From Rhizobium sp. Q54 (GTDB lineage: Bacteria > Pseudomonadota > Alphaproteobacteria > Rhizobiales > Beijerinckiaceae), in contig CAMCUC010000002.1 in NCBI GenBank assembly GCA_945878875.1, positions 1-64,000 on the forward strand: a stretch of 64,000 nucleotides of DNA, read 5' to 3'. Position 1 is the first letter of the stretch. Each line of letters begins with the position of its first letter. Below the pieces are notes generated by a model, which worked only from the letters and a program-made list of their open reading frames with translations, searched no databases and was not told the origin of the DNA. The translations under genes were made by a program, and so were the position numbers. This document shows, piece after piece, positions 52,208-61,654 of the stretch.

Positions 52208-52235
52208 ATTCTTCGAGCGCATCTGCTGAAAACGA

Positions 52236-54089
52236 CTATTCCGCTAAACGCTTCTGCAGCGCCCCCACGCCCTCCACCCCACTCCTCTCCGCCCGCGGCT
52301 CGGCGGGCTTGTCCGCGCGGGCGAGATTGAACGCCGTGTTCACCAGCGCGATATGCGACAAGCCCTGCGGGAAATTGCCCAGAAACCGGCCGGTGGCAGC
52401 GTCGAGCTCTTCCGACATCAGGCCCAGATCATTGCAGGCCGTGCCCGTCAGGCGCTCGAACAGGGCGCGCGCTTCGGGCAGGCGTCCCGCCAGAATGTAA
52501 TTGTCGGCGAGCCAGAACGAGCACGGCAGAAACACCCCCTCTCCGCCCTGCAGGCCATCGTCGGTCTGCCCCGTGTCGTAGCGCAGAAGAAAGCCGCGCC
52601 GCATCAGGCGGCGCTCGATGGCTTCAATTGTGCCGAGCATGCGGGGATCGTCGACGGGCAGAAAGCCCACCAGCGGCAGCAGCAGCAGGCTGGCGTCCAG
52701 CGCTTTTGATCCGTAGCTTTGCACGAACGAGCCTAGATCGGGATCGAACCCGTGCGCCAGAATGTCGGCGCGCACCGCTTGCCGGCTGGCGCGAAGCCGT
52801 TTCAGATCGCCCTTCAGGCCAAAGCGCTCGATGGATTTCACCGCCCGGTCATAGGCGACCCAGACCAGCGCCTTGGACGACGTGAAGTGCTGCAACGGCC
52901 CGCGCACCTCCCAGATGCCCGCGTCCGGCTGGCGCCAGACCTGATCGAGCCGGTCCAGCAGCGCGGTTTGAAGGCTCCAGTCGAGATCGTGCTCGGGCAG
53001 CCCGCCGCAGCGGCCCTGATAGAGACAATCGAGCACTTCGCCGAACACGTCGAGCTGCAATTGCTGCGCAGCCGCATTGCCCACCCGCACCGGGCGCGCG
53101 CCATGATAGCCTGCCAGCCACGAGGCGGTCCATTCAGGCAAGCGGCGCTCCCCGCCGATCCCATACATGATTTGCGCTTGCGCGGGATCGCCCGCCGCGG
53201 CGCGAAACAGCCAGTCGCGCCAGGCGGCGGCCTCTTCGAAATAGCCCGCGTTCATGAGTGCCAGCAGCGTGAACGTGGCGTCGCGCAGCCAGCAAAAGCG
53301 ATAATCCCAATTGCGCTCGCCGCCCGGCTCTTCGGGCAATGAAGTCGTGGGCGCCGCCACGATGCCGCCCGTGGGGGCGTAAGTGAGCGCTTTCAGCGTA
53401 ATCAGCGAGCGCCGGACCAGCTCGGTATATGGCCCCGCCGCATGGCAGCGCCCGCTCCAGCCGCGCCAGAAATGGGTCGTGTGCTCCAACGCCAGATGCG
53501 GATCCTCGGCGCGCGGCATCGGCAAATGAGACGGCCCCCACGTCAGCTCGAACGCCAGTTCCTGGCCGGCCTCCACGGTGAAATGGGCACAATGGGTGAA
53601 GTTCTCGGGTCTCAGAGTAATTGGCGAGCGCAGCACCACGCAATCAGGCCCCGCGACGGCGCGCAGCACGCCCCCTTCAAGCCGGTTGATCCAGGGTTTG
53701 CTGCGGCCATAATCGAACCGAAGCAAAAGCTCGGCGCAAAACTCGACCTTGCCGTGCAAGCCGCGCACGATGCGCATGAGATCAGAATTGACCCCGCGCA
53801 ACGGCATGAAATCAATCACCTCGGCCTCGCCCTCGGGCGTGGTCAAGCGCGTTTCAAGGATCAGCGTTCCATCGCGATAACGCCGCGTCGCGCGCGCCGA
53901 CTTGTCGCTGGCGCACAGTAGGAAACGCCCGTTCGAGGAATCGCCCAGAAGGGCGGCGAAACAGGCGCCGCTATCAAAGCGCGGCCAGCAGAGCCAGTCA
54001 ATCGAGCCATCACGCGAGACAAGCGCCGCCGTTTCGCAATCTCCAATGAGCGCGTAATCTTCTATTGGAGCAGGCAGGCGTGGATTCAT
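52236..54089 (-). CDS. Glycoside hydrolase family 15 protein (glucoamylase/trehalase-like)
   Basis: A 617-residue cytosolic enzyme of GH15. The N-terminal beta-sandwich domain (1 to about 220: PIEDYALIGDCETAALVSRD, GSIDWLCWPRFDSGACFAAL) leads to an (alpha/alpha)6 barrel (about 240-600) with LPEEPGGERNWDYRFCWLRD, ATFTL and the catalytic-acid region. Bacterial members of this length include trehalases and glucan hydrolases; the substrate cannot be fixed from sequence. GTG at 54095 is an alternative start to ATG 54089. Confidence 0.9.
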   Translation of the reverse strand: MNPRLPAPIEDYALIGDCETAALVSRDGSIDWLCWPRFDSGACFAALLGDSSNGRFLLCASDKSARATRRYRDGTLILETRLTTPEGEAEVIDFMPLRGVNSDLMRIVRGLHGKVEFCAELLLRFDYGRSKPWINRLEGGVLRAVAGPDCVVLRSPITLRPENFTHCAHFTVEAGQELAFELTWGPSHLPMPRAEDPHLALEHTTHFWRGWSGRCHAAGPYTELVRRSLITLKALTYAPTGGIVAAPTTSLPEEPGGERNWDYRFCWLRDATFTLLALMNAGYFEEAAAWRDWLFRAAAGDPAQAQIMYGIGGERRLPEWTASWLAGYHGARPVRVGNAAAQQLQLDVFGEVLDCLYQGRCGGLPEHDLDWSLQTALLDRLDQVWRQPDAGIWEVRGPLQHFTSSKALVWVAYDRAVKSIERFGLKGDLKRLRASRQAVRADILAHGFDPDLGSFVQSYGSKALDASLLLLPLVGFLPVDDPRMLGTIEAIERRLMRRGFLLRYDTGQTDDGLQGGEGVFLPCSFWLADNYILAGRLPEARALFERLTGTACNDLGLMSEELDAATGRFLGNFPQGLSHIALVNTAFNLARADKPAEPRAERSGVEGVGALQKRLAE

Positions 54090-54258
54090 CGACACGCCTT
54101 TAGACTAAGCCTCAATCAGGCGATAGCAAGGCGCCGTGATAACGCCTCACACATGAGGCCAGAAACCCTAACGCACGGCATGAAGCTTCTGCACAAAAAG
54201 CTCTGGGCGCGAGGGGGAACCTGACGCTTCAAGGCAAGCAGCGCCGCGCCATTTGCCT

Positions 54259-55443
54259 CTATTGCGCCGCTTCCATTGTCTGTTTTTGCGTCTGCTTTTC
54301 CGCAACGCCGCGCAAATGTGGCGCGACCTCGCTGGCGAACAGCCGCAAGCTTTTCTCGGTCTGCCACGCGGGTTGCGTGGCCACCTGCATCATCGCGATG
54401 AGATTGCCAAAGCCCATGTTTTTCTGGTGATGCAGGAACGCGTCGCGCACCGTGCTGGCGCTGCCGCAAATCACCATGCCCATGTCGATCAGCTTGTCGA
54501 TGGTCTGGTCCGTGGAGCGCAGCGCAAACTTCGTCTCAATCAGATATTTTGCAGACGCTATCGACGAATAGCCCGGCGGCATGCGCATCTCGAGGGGAAA
54601 GCGCAGGAAACGATTGAAGAAGGCTTCAATATGCGGCTTCAATTCGGCGCGCGCGATCTCGTCGGTCTCGGCCACGTAGGTGGGCACCGCCCAACCAAGC
54701 TGATCGGGTTGCGCCTCATAGCCTTCGCGGTGGGCGATAGTGCGGTAGGCGTCAAAGTTTTTCTGCGCCAGATGCAGCGGGCTGAAGGTTTGCAGATAGG
54801 TGTATTTGCGCTCTTTGGCCGCGCACCATTCAATGGTTTCGCTGCTGCCCTGCGAGGGCACCCAAACTGGTGGATGTGGCTGCTGCACAGGACGCGGCCA
54901 CAGATTCACATAATCAAAATTATAATGACGGCCATGATATTTGAACGGCCCCTCGCGCGTCCACGCCTGCAAAATCAGATCATGGGCCTCATAATAGCGC
55001 TCATGCGAAAACGTCGGATTGACTCCAGCAGCGTAATATTCCGACCCGATGCCGCGCACAAAGCCTGTGATGATGCGCCCGCCCGACATCTGGTCGAGCA
55101 TCGCGAATTCCTCGGCAATGTTGACCGGATTGTTCACCAGCGGCAGAGCCCGGCCCAGAATCGCTATCTTTGCGTTTTTCGTTGTGCGCGTAAGGGCGGC
55201 GGCAATCAGGTTTGGCGCCGGCATCAGGCCATAAGCTGTTTGATGATGCTCGTTGACGCAAATGCCGTCGAAGCCCAATTGATCGGCCAGCTCCAGCTCG
55301 CCAATATAGCGATCATAGGTGGCTTTGCCCTTGGCGGGATCAAAGTATGAATTGGGCAGCGTCACCCACGCAGTGTCGTGCTTGTCCGCGTAAGACAGAT
55401 CGAGATCGGCATAGGGCATGAGATGAAAGAAAAAAAGTTTCAT
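54259..55443 (-). CDS. LLM-class flavin-dependent oxidoreductase (luciferase-like)
   Basis: A 394-residue TIM-barrel flavoprotein of the bacterial luciferase superfamily, using reduced FMN or F420 to oxidise an organic substrate. Characteristic segments are LADQLGFDGICVNEHHQTAY, GRALPLVNNPVNIAEEFAML, DQMSGGRIITGFVRGIGSEY and VWVPSQGSSETIEW. The upstream alpha/beta hydrolase overlaps its start (ATGA), so an oxygenation-then-hydrolysis pathway is plausible; the substrate is unknown. Confidence 0.9.
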   Translation of the reverse strand: MKLFFFHLMPYADLDLSYADKHDTAWVTLPNSYFDPAKGKATYDRYIGELELADQLGFDGICVNEHHQTAYGLMPAPNLIAAALTRTTKNAKIAILGRALPLVNNPVNIAEEFAMLDQMSGGRIITGFVRGIGSEYYAAGVNPTFSHERYYEAHDLILQAWTREGPFKYHGRHYNFDYVNLWPRPVQQPHPPVWVPSQGSSETIEWCAAKERKYTYLQTFSPLHLAQKNFDAYRTIAHREGYEAQPDQLGWAVPTYVAETDEIARAELKPHIEAFFNRFLRFPLEMRMPPGYSSIASAKYLIETKFALRSTDQTIDKLIDMGMVICGSASTVRDAFLHHQKNMGFGNLIAMMQVATQPAWQTEKSLRLFASEVAPHLRGVAEKQTQKQTMEAAQ

Positions 55444-56213
55444 GCTTTTGCTCCCTCAATAAATGCGATCATGTGCTGGCTGGCGGCGTCCGGCTTTTCA
55501 TTATGCAGGCCGTGCCCGCATTCCTCGATCACGCGTGAGACGCTGTGCCGCAGGTCTTTCTTCCAATAAGCCTCGCATGCATAGGGGATCACGCGGTCTT
55601 GACGTCCCCATAGCAAGAGCGTCGGCTTGTCGATACGATGCAGCCAATAGGGCAATTGCAGATTGCACAAACGCGGGCTCCAGGCCAGACGCGCAGTGGC
55701 GGTTTTATTCTGCAAAACAAGATCGAGATTGGGCGGGATTGCAAGCCGCTTTTCGGCCAGAGCCTGATCGTAAAACTGCGCCCGCGTGCCCTGCTCGTGC
55801 GACCACAGGAAGATATCGCCGAACGGTTCTTCAGGCGCAGCGATGCCAGCGGGCGCCAGCAGCGAGACACTGGCCAGCCGCGACGTGTTCCGGATCGCGA
55901 TTTCGCCAGCAAGCCAGCCGCCCAGCGAATGCCCGGCCAGATGGACGCCGCGCAGATCGAGCGCCTCCAGAAAATCGAGATAGTACAGCGCCAGATCGGC
56001 CATCGAGGCCATCCATTCTGGCAGCTCGCAGCGCCCGAAACCGGGATGCTCGGGCGCAATCACCTCAAAGCGCTCCGCCAGCCGGTCGTGCAGCGGGCTC
56101 CATGTGCGCCCGCCCGCCCCATGCAGGAAAAGCAGAGGCTCACCCTGCCCCGCCCGCATCACGCTGACGCGCGCGCCCGCTATTTCAACGAATTCTTCGC
56201 GAACCTCTGCCAT
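55440..56213 (-). CDS. Alpha/beta hydrolase
   Basis: A 257-residue alpha/beta hydrolase, probably an esterase or C-C bond hydrolase. It has the oxyanion segment LLFLHGAGGRTWSPL, nucleophile elbow GHSLGGW (Ser about 96), acidic residue in LLWGRQDRVIPY and catalytic His in IEECGHGLHNEKPD. It is the first gene of a two-gene operon with the LLM oxidoreductase, overlapping it by four bases. Substrate unknown. Confidence 0.9.
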   Translation of the reverse strand: MAEVREEFVEIAGARVSVMRAGQGEPLLFLHGAGGRTWSPLHDRLAERFEVIAPEHPGFGRCELPEWMASMADLALYYLDFLEALDLRGVHLAGHSLGGWLAGEIAIRNTSRLASVSLLAPAGIAAPEEPFGDIFLWSHEQGTRAQFYDQALAEKRLAIPPNLDLVLQNKTATARLAWSPRLCNLQLPYWLHRIDKPTLLLWGRQDRVIPYACEAYWKKDLRHSVSRVIEECGHGLHNEKPDAASQHMIAFIEGAKA

Positions 56214-56382
56214 TAGCCCTGATCTCTGTACGTTTCCCTGTCAGCCGCTTGGGGCTTTGAACGACAGGATAGAAGCAGGTTCCCGCATGCACAAGCGGTG
56301 CAGCGCAGAGGGCAGAATCAGTCTGGTTTCAGTAGGAAAACGCCGGCGCCCAAGCGCCACAGCCTCATGTCTTGCCGCAGGC

Positions 56383-56469
56383 TCATTTCTTCTTGTTGCG
56401 AAACAGCCACGCGCCCCAGATTGCGCCCGAGGCGATGAGGATAAGCTCCCAATACTCAAAACCCAGCAT
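56383..56469 (-). CDS. 28-residue membrane protein
   Basis: A very short gene with a textbook ribosome site (CAGGAAAAACA before the ATG at 56469). The product is MLGFEYWELILIASGAIWGA then WLFRNKKK: an acidic N-terminus, one transmembrane helix, and a positively charged RNKKK end, so it should sit in the inner membrane with the C-terminus in the cytosol. I know no family for it. The region around it (56214-56697) has no other gene. Confidence 0.6.
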   Translation of the reverse strand: MLGFEYWELILIASGAIWGAWLFRNKKK

Positions 56470-56697
56470 TGTTTTTCCTGTAAGCCAAAACTGAACGCAC
56501 ACCCTGATGCGGGTGGGAAAGGCTGAAGGTGTCTAACGAAATTCAGGACTGTCTTCCAGAAAATTCCAATTGCAGGCTTTCACCGGACGCGCCCGATCAT
56601 ATCTCCGCCAGCGAATAACTCGTAGCTCTGCAGCCGCCCGCATCTTATGCGGCGAACAAGCGCTTTATTCTCCGCATGCGAGGCAGAACGAGCTGAT

Positions 56698-56782
56698 TGG
56701 TGCGGACGGCGGGAATCGAACCCGCACGGGATAACCCGAGAGATTTTAAGTCTCTTGCGTCTACCAGTTTCGCCACGTCCGC
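56698..56782 (-). tRNA. tRNA-Leu (anticodon TAA), CCA encoded
   Basis: The minus strand gives an 85-base class II tRNA: acceptor GCGGACG/CGTCCGC, D arm GGCGAAACTGGTAGACGC typical of tRNA-Leu, anticodon stem AGAGA/TCTCT with loop CTTAAAA (anticodon TAA), long variable arm CGGGTTATCCCGT, T arm GGGTTCGATTCCC, discriminator A and CCA (56698-56700). Confidence 0.97.
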
Positions 56783-56852
56783 GTTGCATCAGGATTAGCC
56801 TGTGCGCGCCTCTCGCACAAGCGCTGCCTGGCCTTCTTGCGCCTTCCTTATT

Positions 56853-56876
56853 CCTTCTCGCGCCTGCGGGAGAAGG
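56853..56876 (-). terminator. Hairpin after the monooxygenase gene
   Basis: CCTTCTCGCG (56853-56862) and CGGGAGAAGG (56867-56876) are inverted arms with one mismatch, 17 bases beyond the monooxygenase stop. The CCTTCTC/GAGAAGG motif is also a common intergenic repeat; there is no strong T-run. Confidence 0.45.
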
Positions 56877-56892
56877 AGGAGAAGTGTGCCCT

Positions 56893-58134
56893 CTAAGGCA
56901 GCAACCGCCTGCGCTGGCCGCGCCCCTGCGCATAGCCGTAGATCCAGTCCATGCGGCCCATCATGGCCTCGATGCCGAGGCGTCCCATCACCATGTCGCG
57001 GCCGAACGCCAGCGGGCCGGACATGTGGTAGATGGCGCCCTGCCTGCGCGAGGCGATGGCGATATCGGCGGCGCGGGGCATGCGCTCGCCCTCAAAGGCG
57101 CGCAAGGTGGCGGGCACGTCGCGGCCATGGGCGGCCAGCATGCGCACCAGCGCCTCTGAATCCTCAATCGCCAGCGCGGAACCCTGCGCCAGAAATGGTA
57201 AAATTGGATGAGCGGAATCGCCCAGCAGCGCCACCCGTCCGTCGAGGCTCCAGCAGCTGGCGGGCGGGCGCTCGAACAGCGGCCAGCGGCGCCAGGCGGG
57301 GGCGGCGGCGATCAGCTCGCGCGCCTGCCGGCTCCAGCGCGAGGTCGCCGCTTGCAGTGCGCGCGGGTCAGTCTCGCCCGAGCGCCATGGATCGGCATTC
57401 CGCTCGTCGCGCCATGGATCTTCGATGATGGCGACCACATTGACGAGATCGCCAGCGCGCAGCGGGTAATGCACCATATGGGCGCGCGAGCCCAGCCACA
57501 GATTGGTCTCAAGCTTCAGCGCGTCAGGCGGGGCGAGCGCGCCGGGGATCAGCGCGCGCCATGCGGTGCGCCCTGAATAGATCGGCCTGTCCGCCAGCCC
57601 CAAACCCAGCCGCTCGCGCATGGCCGAACGCAGGCCGTCGGCGGCGACCAATAGATCGCCGTCAAAACGCACATGCTCGCCGCGCTCTTTAGCGCCGACC
57701 TGCACGCCTGAAGCATGAATGGCAAAGCCCAGAGCCTCAACGTCGGTGCGCAGATCGACGCCCGCCTGCGTACAGGCTTCCAGCAGCACGCGCTGGAGAT
57801 CGGCGCGATGAACCACGATATGCGGCGCGCCCCAGCGGGCGTCCGCCAACGCGCCCAGCGGCATGCGCATGAGCTGGGCGCCGTTGGAGCCGCGCCGAAC
57901 GCGCAAAGCCTCGGGCGCCAAAGCAGATAACATCAGTGCATCGAGCGCGCCAAAATCTCGCAAGATACGGGTCGCGTTGGGCGAGAGCTGAATCCCGGCT
58001 CCAACTTCATCGAGGATCGGCGCGCGCTCCAGCACGGTGACGCGAACGCCCGAGCGCGCCAGCCCCAGTGCGCTCGTCAGGCCGCCGATGCCGGCGCCCG
58101 CAATGATGACGCGCAGCTTTTCGGTCTGGCTCAT
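56893..58134 (-). CDS. FAD-dependent aromatic monooxygenase (salicylate hydroxylase-like)
   Basis: A 413-residue group A flavoprotein hydroxylase. It has the N-terminal dinucleotide fold VIIAGAGIGGLTSALGLARS with the ERA motif, LVAADGLRSAMRERLGL (DG motif) and the second FAD contact VALLGDSAHPILPFLAQGSA (GD motif). Relatives hydroxylate salicylate or 3-hydroxybenzoate using NAD(P)H and O2. The substrate cannot be assigned; no ring-cleavage genes lie nearby. ATG 58134 starts the family homology. The C-terminus ends in a basic GRGQRRRLLP. Confidence 0.88.
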   Translation of the reverse strand: MSQTEKLRVIIAGAGIGGLTSALGLARSGVRVTVLERAPILDEVGAGIQLSPNATRILRDFGALDALMLSALAPEALRVRRGSNGAQLMRMPLGALADARWGAPHIVVHRADLQRVLLEACTQAGVDLRTDVEALGFAIHASGVQVGAKERGEHVRFDGDLLVAADGLRSAMRERLGLGLADRPIYSGRTAWRALIPGALAPPDALKLETNLWLGSRAHMVHYPLRAGDLVNVVAIIEDPWRDERNADPWRSGETDPRALQAATSRWSRQARELIAAAPAWRRWPLFERPPASCWSLDGRVALLGDSAHPILPFLAQGSALAIEDSEALVRMLAAHGRDVPATLRAFEGERMPRAADIAIASRRQGAIYHMSGPLAFGRDMVMGRLGIEAMMGRMDWIYGYAQGRGQRRRLLP

Positions 58135-58147
58135 GCCGGTGCCCCGA

Positions 58148-58396
58148 TCAGGCGGCGGCTGTGGCGTTCCATTCGCACTCGGCTGGCGAGGCATGCGGGC
58201 CAAGCGCCGCCTCATAGACGAAGCGGGTCGAGCAATAGGGGCAGATGGTCTCGGTGTCGGAGCCCATATCGATGAAGATGTGGGGATGATCGAACGGCGG
58301 CAGCGCGCCAATGCACATGAATTCCTTCACGCCCACGCGCACGCTGGGAACGCCCGGCTGGTTGTGGAAGTGCGGCGTGGAATGGTCGGCGGCCAT
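58148..58396 (-). CDS. Zinc-finger (zf-CHCC) domain protein
   Basis: An 82-residue protein with the CHCC zinc finger related to the mitochondrial complex I subunit NDUFS6: KEFMCIGALPPFDHPHIFID, then ETICPYCSTRFVYE (ligands Cys, His, Cys, Cys). In alphaproteobacteria it may be an accessory of respiratory complex I; this is family knowledge, not seen here. It lies 13 bases upstream of the monooxygenase and may be co-transcribed with it. Confidence 0.88.
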   Translation of the reverse strand: MAADHSTPHFHNQPGVPSVRVGVKEFMCIGALPPFDHPHIFIDMGSDTETICPYCSTRFVYEAALGPHASPAECEWNATAAA

Positions 58397-58475
58397 GGCG
58401 GAATCCCTGACGTAAAATCTTGCGCGACCATACGGGAGGACGCGCGGTTTGGGTAGTAGGTTAGTCGTCGCGCAA

Positions 58476-59468
58476 TTAATCGTCGCTTGCAAAATGCGCG
58501 GGATCGAAATCGCGCGGCACGCCGCAGAATTCACAGGTAACGCCGATGCGCCCGTCGTCACCCACCATGTCCTTGCGCTCCTGCACGCTGAAGCCGCGCA
58601 ACATCGCCTCAATGCCGTTGCGCGAGCAGCGGCAGGCGTGACGTAGGGCGCCTGCCTCATAAACCGTGACGCCGCGCTCGTGGAACAGGCGATAGAGCAG
58701 GCGCTCGCTTGAAAGCGCAGGATCGACCAGCTCATGATCCTCAACCGTGCCAGCCAAAGCGCGGGCCTCGGCCCAGAAATCATCCTCCGAGAAGGCGGCG
58801 ATCTGGGCGCCTTCGGGCGCATCGCCCGGATCAAGATCGGCAATGCGGCGCCGCTCGGGCGAATCGGGCAAAAATTGCACGATCAACCCGCCCGCCCGCC
58901 AGTTTGGCGCAGCGGCGCCGGGCTCCAGAACTTCGGCGACCGCAAGACGCACCAGCGTCGGGATCTGTTCGGAGCGCAGAAAATACTCGTGGGCGGCGGC
59001 CTCAAGCCCCTGCCCGCTCAGCGACACAACGCCCTGATAGCGTGACATGTCCGGCCCCTGGTCGATCGTGAACGCCAGATGGCCGCGGCCCAGCAGTTCA
59101 GCCGGGCTGGCCGCATTTTCGGCAAGAGCCTCTGCCAGCTTGTCGGAATTGAAGCGGGCGAAAGCGCGCAGCCGGTCGGGGGCGTCGAAATCCACCACCA
59201 GCATGTCGATGACGCCGTCGCTGCGCGTCTGCAATTGAAAGCGGCCCTCGAACTTGAGCGAGGTTCCCAGCAGAGCCGTCAACGCCGCCGCCTCGCCGAG
59301 TGCGCGGGCGACGGGGACCGGATAGCCATGGTTCGACAGCAGTACGTCGAGCGATGCGCCAAGCCGCACGACGCGTCCGCGCACGTCGAGCGGGATGACG
59401 GCGAAGGGAATGACCACGTCGTCGGCCCCGGCATCGGACGCCGAACGCGTTTCAGGCAAGGCGTTCAT
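58476..59468 (-). CDS. hslO: Hsp33 redox-regulated chaperone
   Basis: A 330-residue holdase chaperone activated by oxidation. The redox switch has the CxC and CxxC pairs CRCSRN and CEFCG near the C-terminus, which bind zinc when reduced. The N-terminal domain includes GRGHLAFTIDQGPDMSRYQG and YFLRSEQIPT. It follows argF/argD on the same strand (15 bases after argF), a common neighbourhood in Hyphomicrobiales. It protects unfolded proteins under oxidative stress. Confidence 0.95.
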   Translation of the reverse strand: MNALPETRSASDAGADDVVIPFAVIPLDVRGRVVRLGASLDVLLSNHGYPVPVARALGEAAALTALLGTSLKFEGRFQLQTRSDGVIDMLVVDFDAPDRLRAFARFNSDKLAEALAENAASPAELLGRGHLAFTIDQGPDMSRYQGVVSLSGQGLEAAAHEYFLRSEQIPTLVRLAVAEVLEPGAAAPNWRAGGLIVQFLPDSPERRRIADLDPGDAPEGAQIAAFSEDDFWAEARALAGTVEDHELVDPALSSERLLYRLFHERGVTVYEAGALRHACRCSRNGIEAMLRGFSVQERKDMVGDDGRIGVTCEFCGVPRDFDPAHFASDD

Positions 59469-59483
59469 GAACTAAAACTCACT

Positions 59484-60437
59484 CTAATCAAAGGCTGAGA
59501 TCGCCTCTGGCGCGAGCGCCCAGCAGACGATGCCTTTCTGCGCGTGCAGGCGGTTTTCCGCCTCGTCGAACACCACCGAGTTCGGCCCGTCCATCACCTC
59601 GTTGGTGACTTCCTCGCCGCGATGGGCGGGCAGGCAATGCATGAACAAGGCGTCGCGCGCGGCAGCCCCCATCAGCTTTGAATTGACCTGAAACGGCGAC
59701 AGCAGATTGTGCCTGCGCCGCGCCTCTTCCTCGTCGCCCATCGAAACCCAGCAATCGGTGACGATGGCGTGCGCGCCGTCAGCCGCCTCGAACGGATCGC
59801 TCGTCAGATGCAGCCGCACGCCGTTCGCCTTCGCCCAATCGAGGATCGGGCGCCCGGGCGACAATTCGGCAGGCGTGGCCACGCGGATCGAAAAATCAAA
59901 GCGCTGCGCGGCGTGAATCCAGCTTGCCAGCACGTTGTTGCTGTCGCCGACCCAGGCGATGGTGCGCTCCTTGATCGGCCCGCGATGCTCTTCGAACGTC
60001 AGCACGTCGGCCATGATCTGGCACGGATGACTGCGCTTGGTCAGGCCGTTGATCACGGGAACCGTTGCGCTGGCGGAAAGTTCGCGCAGGTCTTCGTGGT
60101 CGAGAATGCGGATCATGATCGCGTCTACGAAACGCGACAACACGCGCGCCGTGTCGCCGATGCTCTCGCCGCGCCCGAGCTGCATTTCCGTGCCGGTCAG
60201 CATGATGGTTTCGCCGCCGAGCTCGCGGAAGCCGACGTCGAACGACACCCGCGTGCGCGTTGAAGGCTTGTCGAACACCATCGCCAGAACCTTGCCCTCC
60301 ATCGGGCGAAAATCAGCGCGCACGCCTTTGCGCCGACGCTTCTTGATGGCGACGGCTGCATCGAGAATGATCCGCAGATCTTCTCTGGAGACTTCCGGCA
60401 GATCCAGAAAATGGCGGAGCGGACTAACCGTCATCAT
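59484..60437 (-). CDS. argF: Ornithine carbamoyltransferase
   Basis: A 317-residue enzyme converting ornithine and carbamoyl phosphate to citrulline in arginine synthesis. Motifs: [13 protein letters not shown] (carbamoyl-phosphate site), [22 protein letters not shown] (ornithine site region) and [13 protein letters not shown] (catalytic Cys). The ATG at 60437 overlaps the argD stop (ATGA); a second ATG follows at once. Cytosolic homotrimer in the family. Confidence 0.95.
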   Translation of the reverse strand: MMTVSPLRHFLDLPEVSREDLRIILDAAVAIKKRRRKGVRADFRPMEGKVLAMVFDKPSTRTRVSFDVGFRELGGETIMLTGTEMQLGRGESIGDTARVLSRFVDAIMIRILDHEDLRELSASATVPVINGLTKRSHPCQIMADVLTFEEHRGPIKERTIAWVGDSNNVLASWIHAAQRFDFSIRVATPAELSPGRPILDWAKANGVRLHLTSDPFEAADGAHAIVTDCWVSMGDEEEARRRHNLLSPFQVNSKLMGAAARDALFMHCLPAHRGEEVTNEVMDGPNSVVFDEAENRLHAQKGIVCWALAPEAISAFD

Positions 60438-61654
60438 TTATGTGCTCCGGCGCTGCTTTGCGCGGCTTCAAGGTGCTGGCATGTTTTGTCGAGGCGGGAA
60501 ATCGCCTCCTCGATGTCGGAATCGTCGATGATCAGCGGCGGCAACAGCCGCACCACATTATCGCCGGCGGGTATGACAAGCATATGTTGCGCCCGCGCCG
60601 CGACCGCAAAATCACTGTTCACAACGTGCAGTCGCAAGCCCAGCAACAGCCCCTCGCCCCGCACCTGCTCGATGATTGAGGGATGCTTTTCCATCAGGTC
60701 ATTGAGCTTCTGCTTCAGCTTGACGCCTGTCTTCTTTACATGGTCGAGAAAGCCCGGCTCAAGGATCAGATCGAGAGCAGCCAGCCCCACGGCGGTCGCC
60801 AGCGGATTGCCGCCGTAAGTTGTGCCGTGCGAGCCGGCCACCATGCCCTTGCCGGCCTCGCGCGTCGTCAAAAAAGCGCCCAGCGGAAAGCCGCCGCCGA
60901 TGCCTTTGGCGACCGCCATAATGTCTGGCGTTACGCCAACAAGCTCATGGGCGAACAGCTTGCCGGTGCGCCCCATGCCGCTTTGCACTTCGTCCAGCAC
61001 CAGCAACAGGCCGTGCTTGTCGCACAAGGCGCGCAGGCCGGGCAAAAAGACAGGGCACGGCACGCGAATGCCGCCCTCGCCCTGGATCGGCTCAACCAAT
61101 ACGCCCGCCGTCTCCGGCCCGATGGCGGCTTCAACTGCGGCCAGATCGCCGAAGGGCACCTGATCGAACCCGTCCACCTTGGGGCCGAAGCCGTCTATAT
61201 ATTTGGGGTTGCCGCCCGCCGCGATGGTGGCCAGCGTGCGTCCGTGGAACGCGCCTTCAAACGTAATGAGGCGGAAGCGTTCGGGATGGCCGCTGGCGGC
61301 GTGGTATTTCCGGGCAGTCTTGATCGCGCCTTCCAGAGCCTCGGCGCCGGAATTGGTGAAGAAGACATAATCGGCGAAGGTCGCGCCCGTCAGCCGCTTT
61401 CCCAACGCCTCAGCCTGGGGAATGCGGAACAGGTTCGAGACATGCCACAATTTGCCGCCCTGCTCGGCCAGAGCCGCAACCAGCGCAGGGTGCGAATGGC
61501 CCAAAGCGCAAACGGCGATGCCGGCGCCAAAATCGAGATAGCGCGACCCGTCTTCGGCCACCAGCCATGCGCCCTCGCCTCGTACGAACGCAACGTCAGC
61601 GCGAGCGTAAGTAGGAAGGAGGGCAGATTGCGTCAGGTTGGCTGGCTGTGACAT
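60434..61654 (-). CDS. argD: Acetylornithine aminotransferase
   Basis: A 406-residue PLP enzyme making N-acetylornithine (it may also act on succinyl-diaminopimelate). It has [33 protein letters not shown], the PLP-contacting [20 protein letters not shown] and the Schiff-base Lys in [20 protein letters not shown] 61654 begins the homology; its ribosome site is weak. A terminator-like hairpin lies 56 bases upstream in the leader, suggesting attenuation-type control. It starts the argD-argF-hslO series. Confidence 0.93.
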   Translation of the reverse strand: MSQPANLTQSALLPTYARADVAFVRGEGAWLVAEDGSRYLDFGAGIAVCALGHSHPALVAALAEQGGKLWHVSNLFRIPQAEALGKRLTGATFADYVFFTNSGAEALEGAIKTARKYHAASGHPERFRLITFEGAFHGRTLATIAAGGNPKYIDGFGPKVDGFDQVPFGDLAAVEAAIGPETAGVLVEPIQGEGGIRVPCPVFLPGLRALCDKHGLLLVLDEVQSGMGRTGKLFAHELVGVTPDIMAVAKGIGGGFPLGAFLTTREAGKGMVAGSHGTTYGGNPLATAVGLAALDLILEPGFLDHVKKTGVKLKQKLNDLMEKHPSIIEQVRGEGLLLGLRLHVVNSDFAVAARAQHMLVIPAGDNVVRLLPPLIIDDSDIEEAISRLDKTCQHLEAAQSSAGAHK

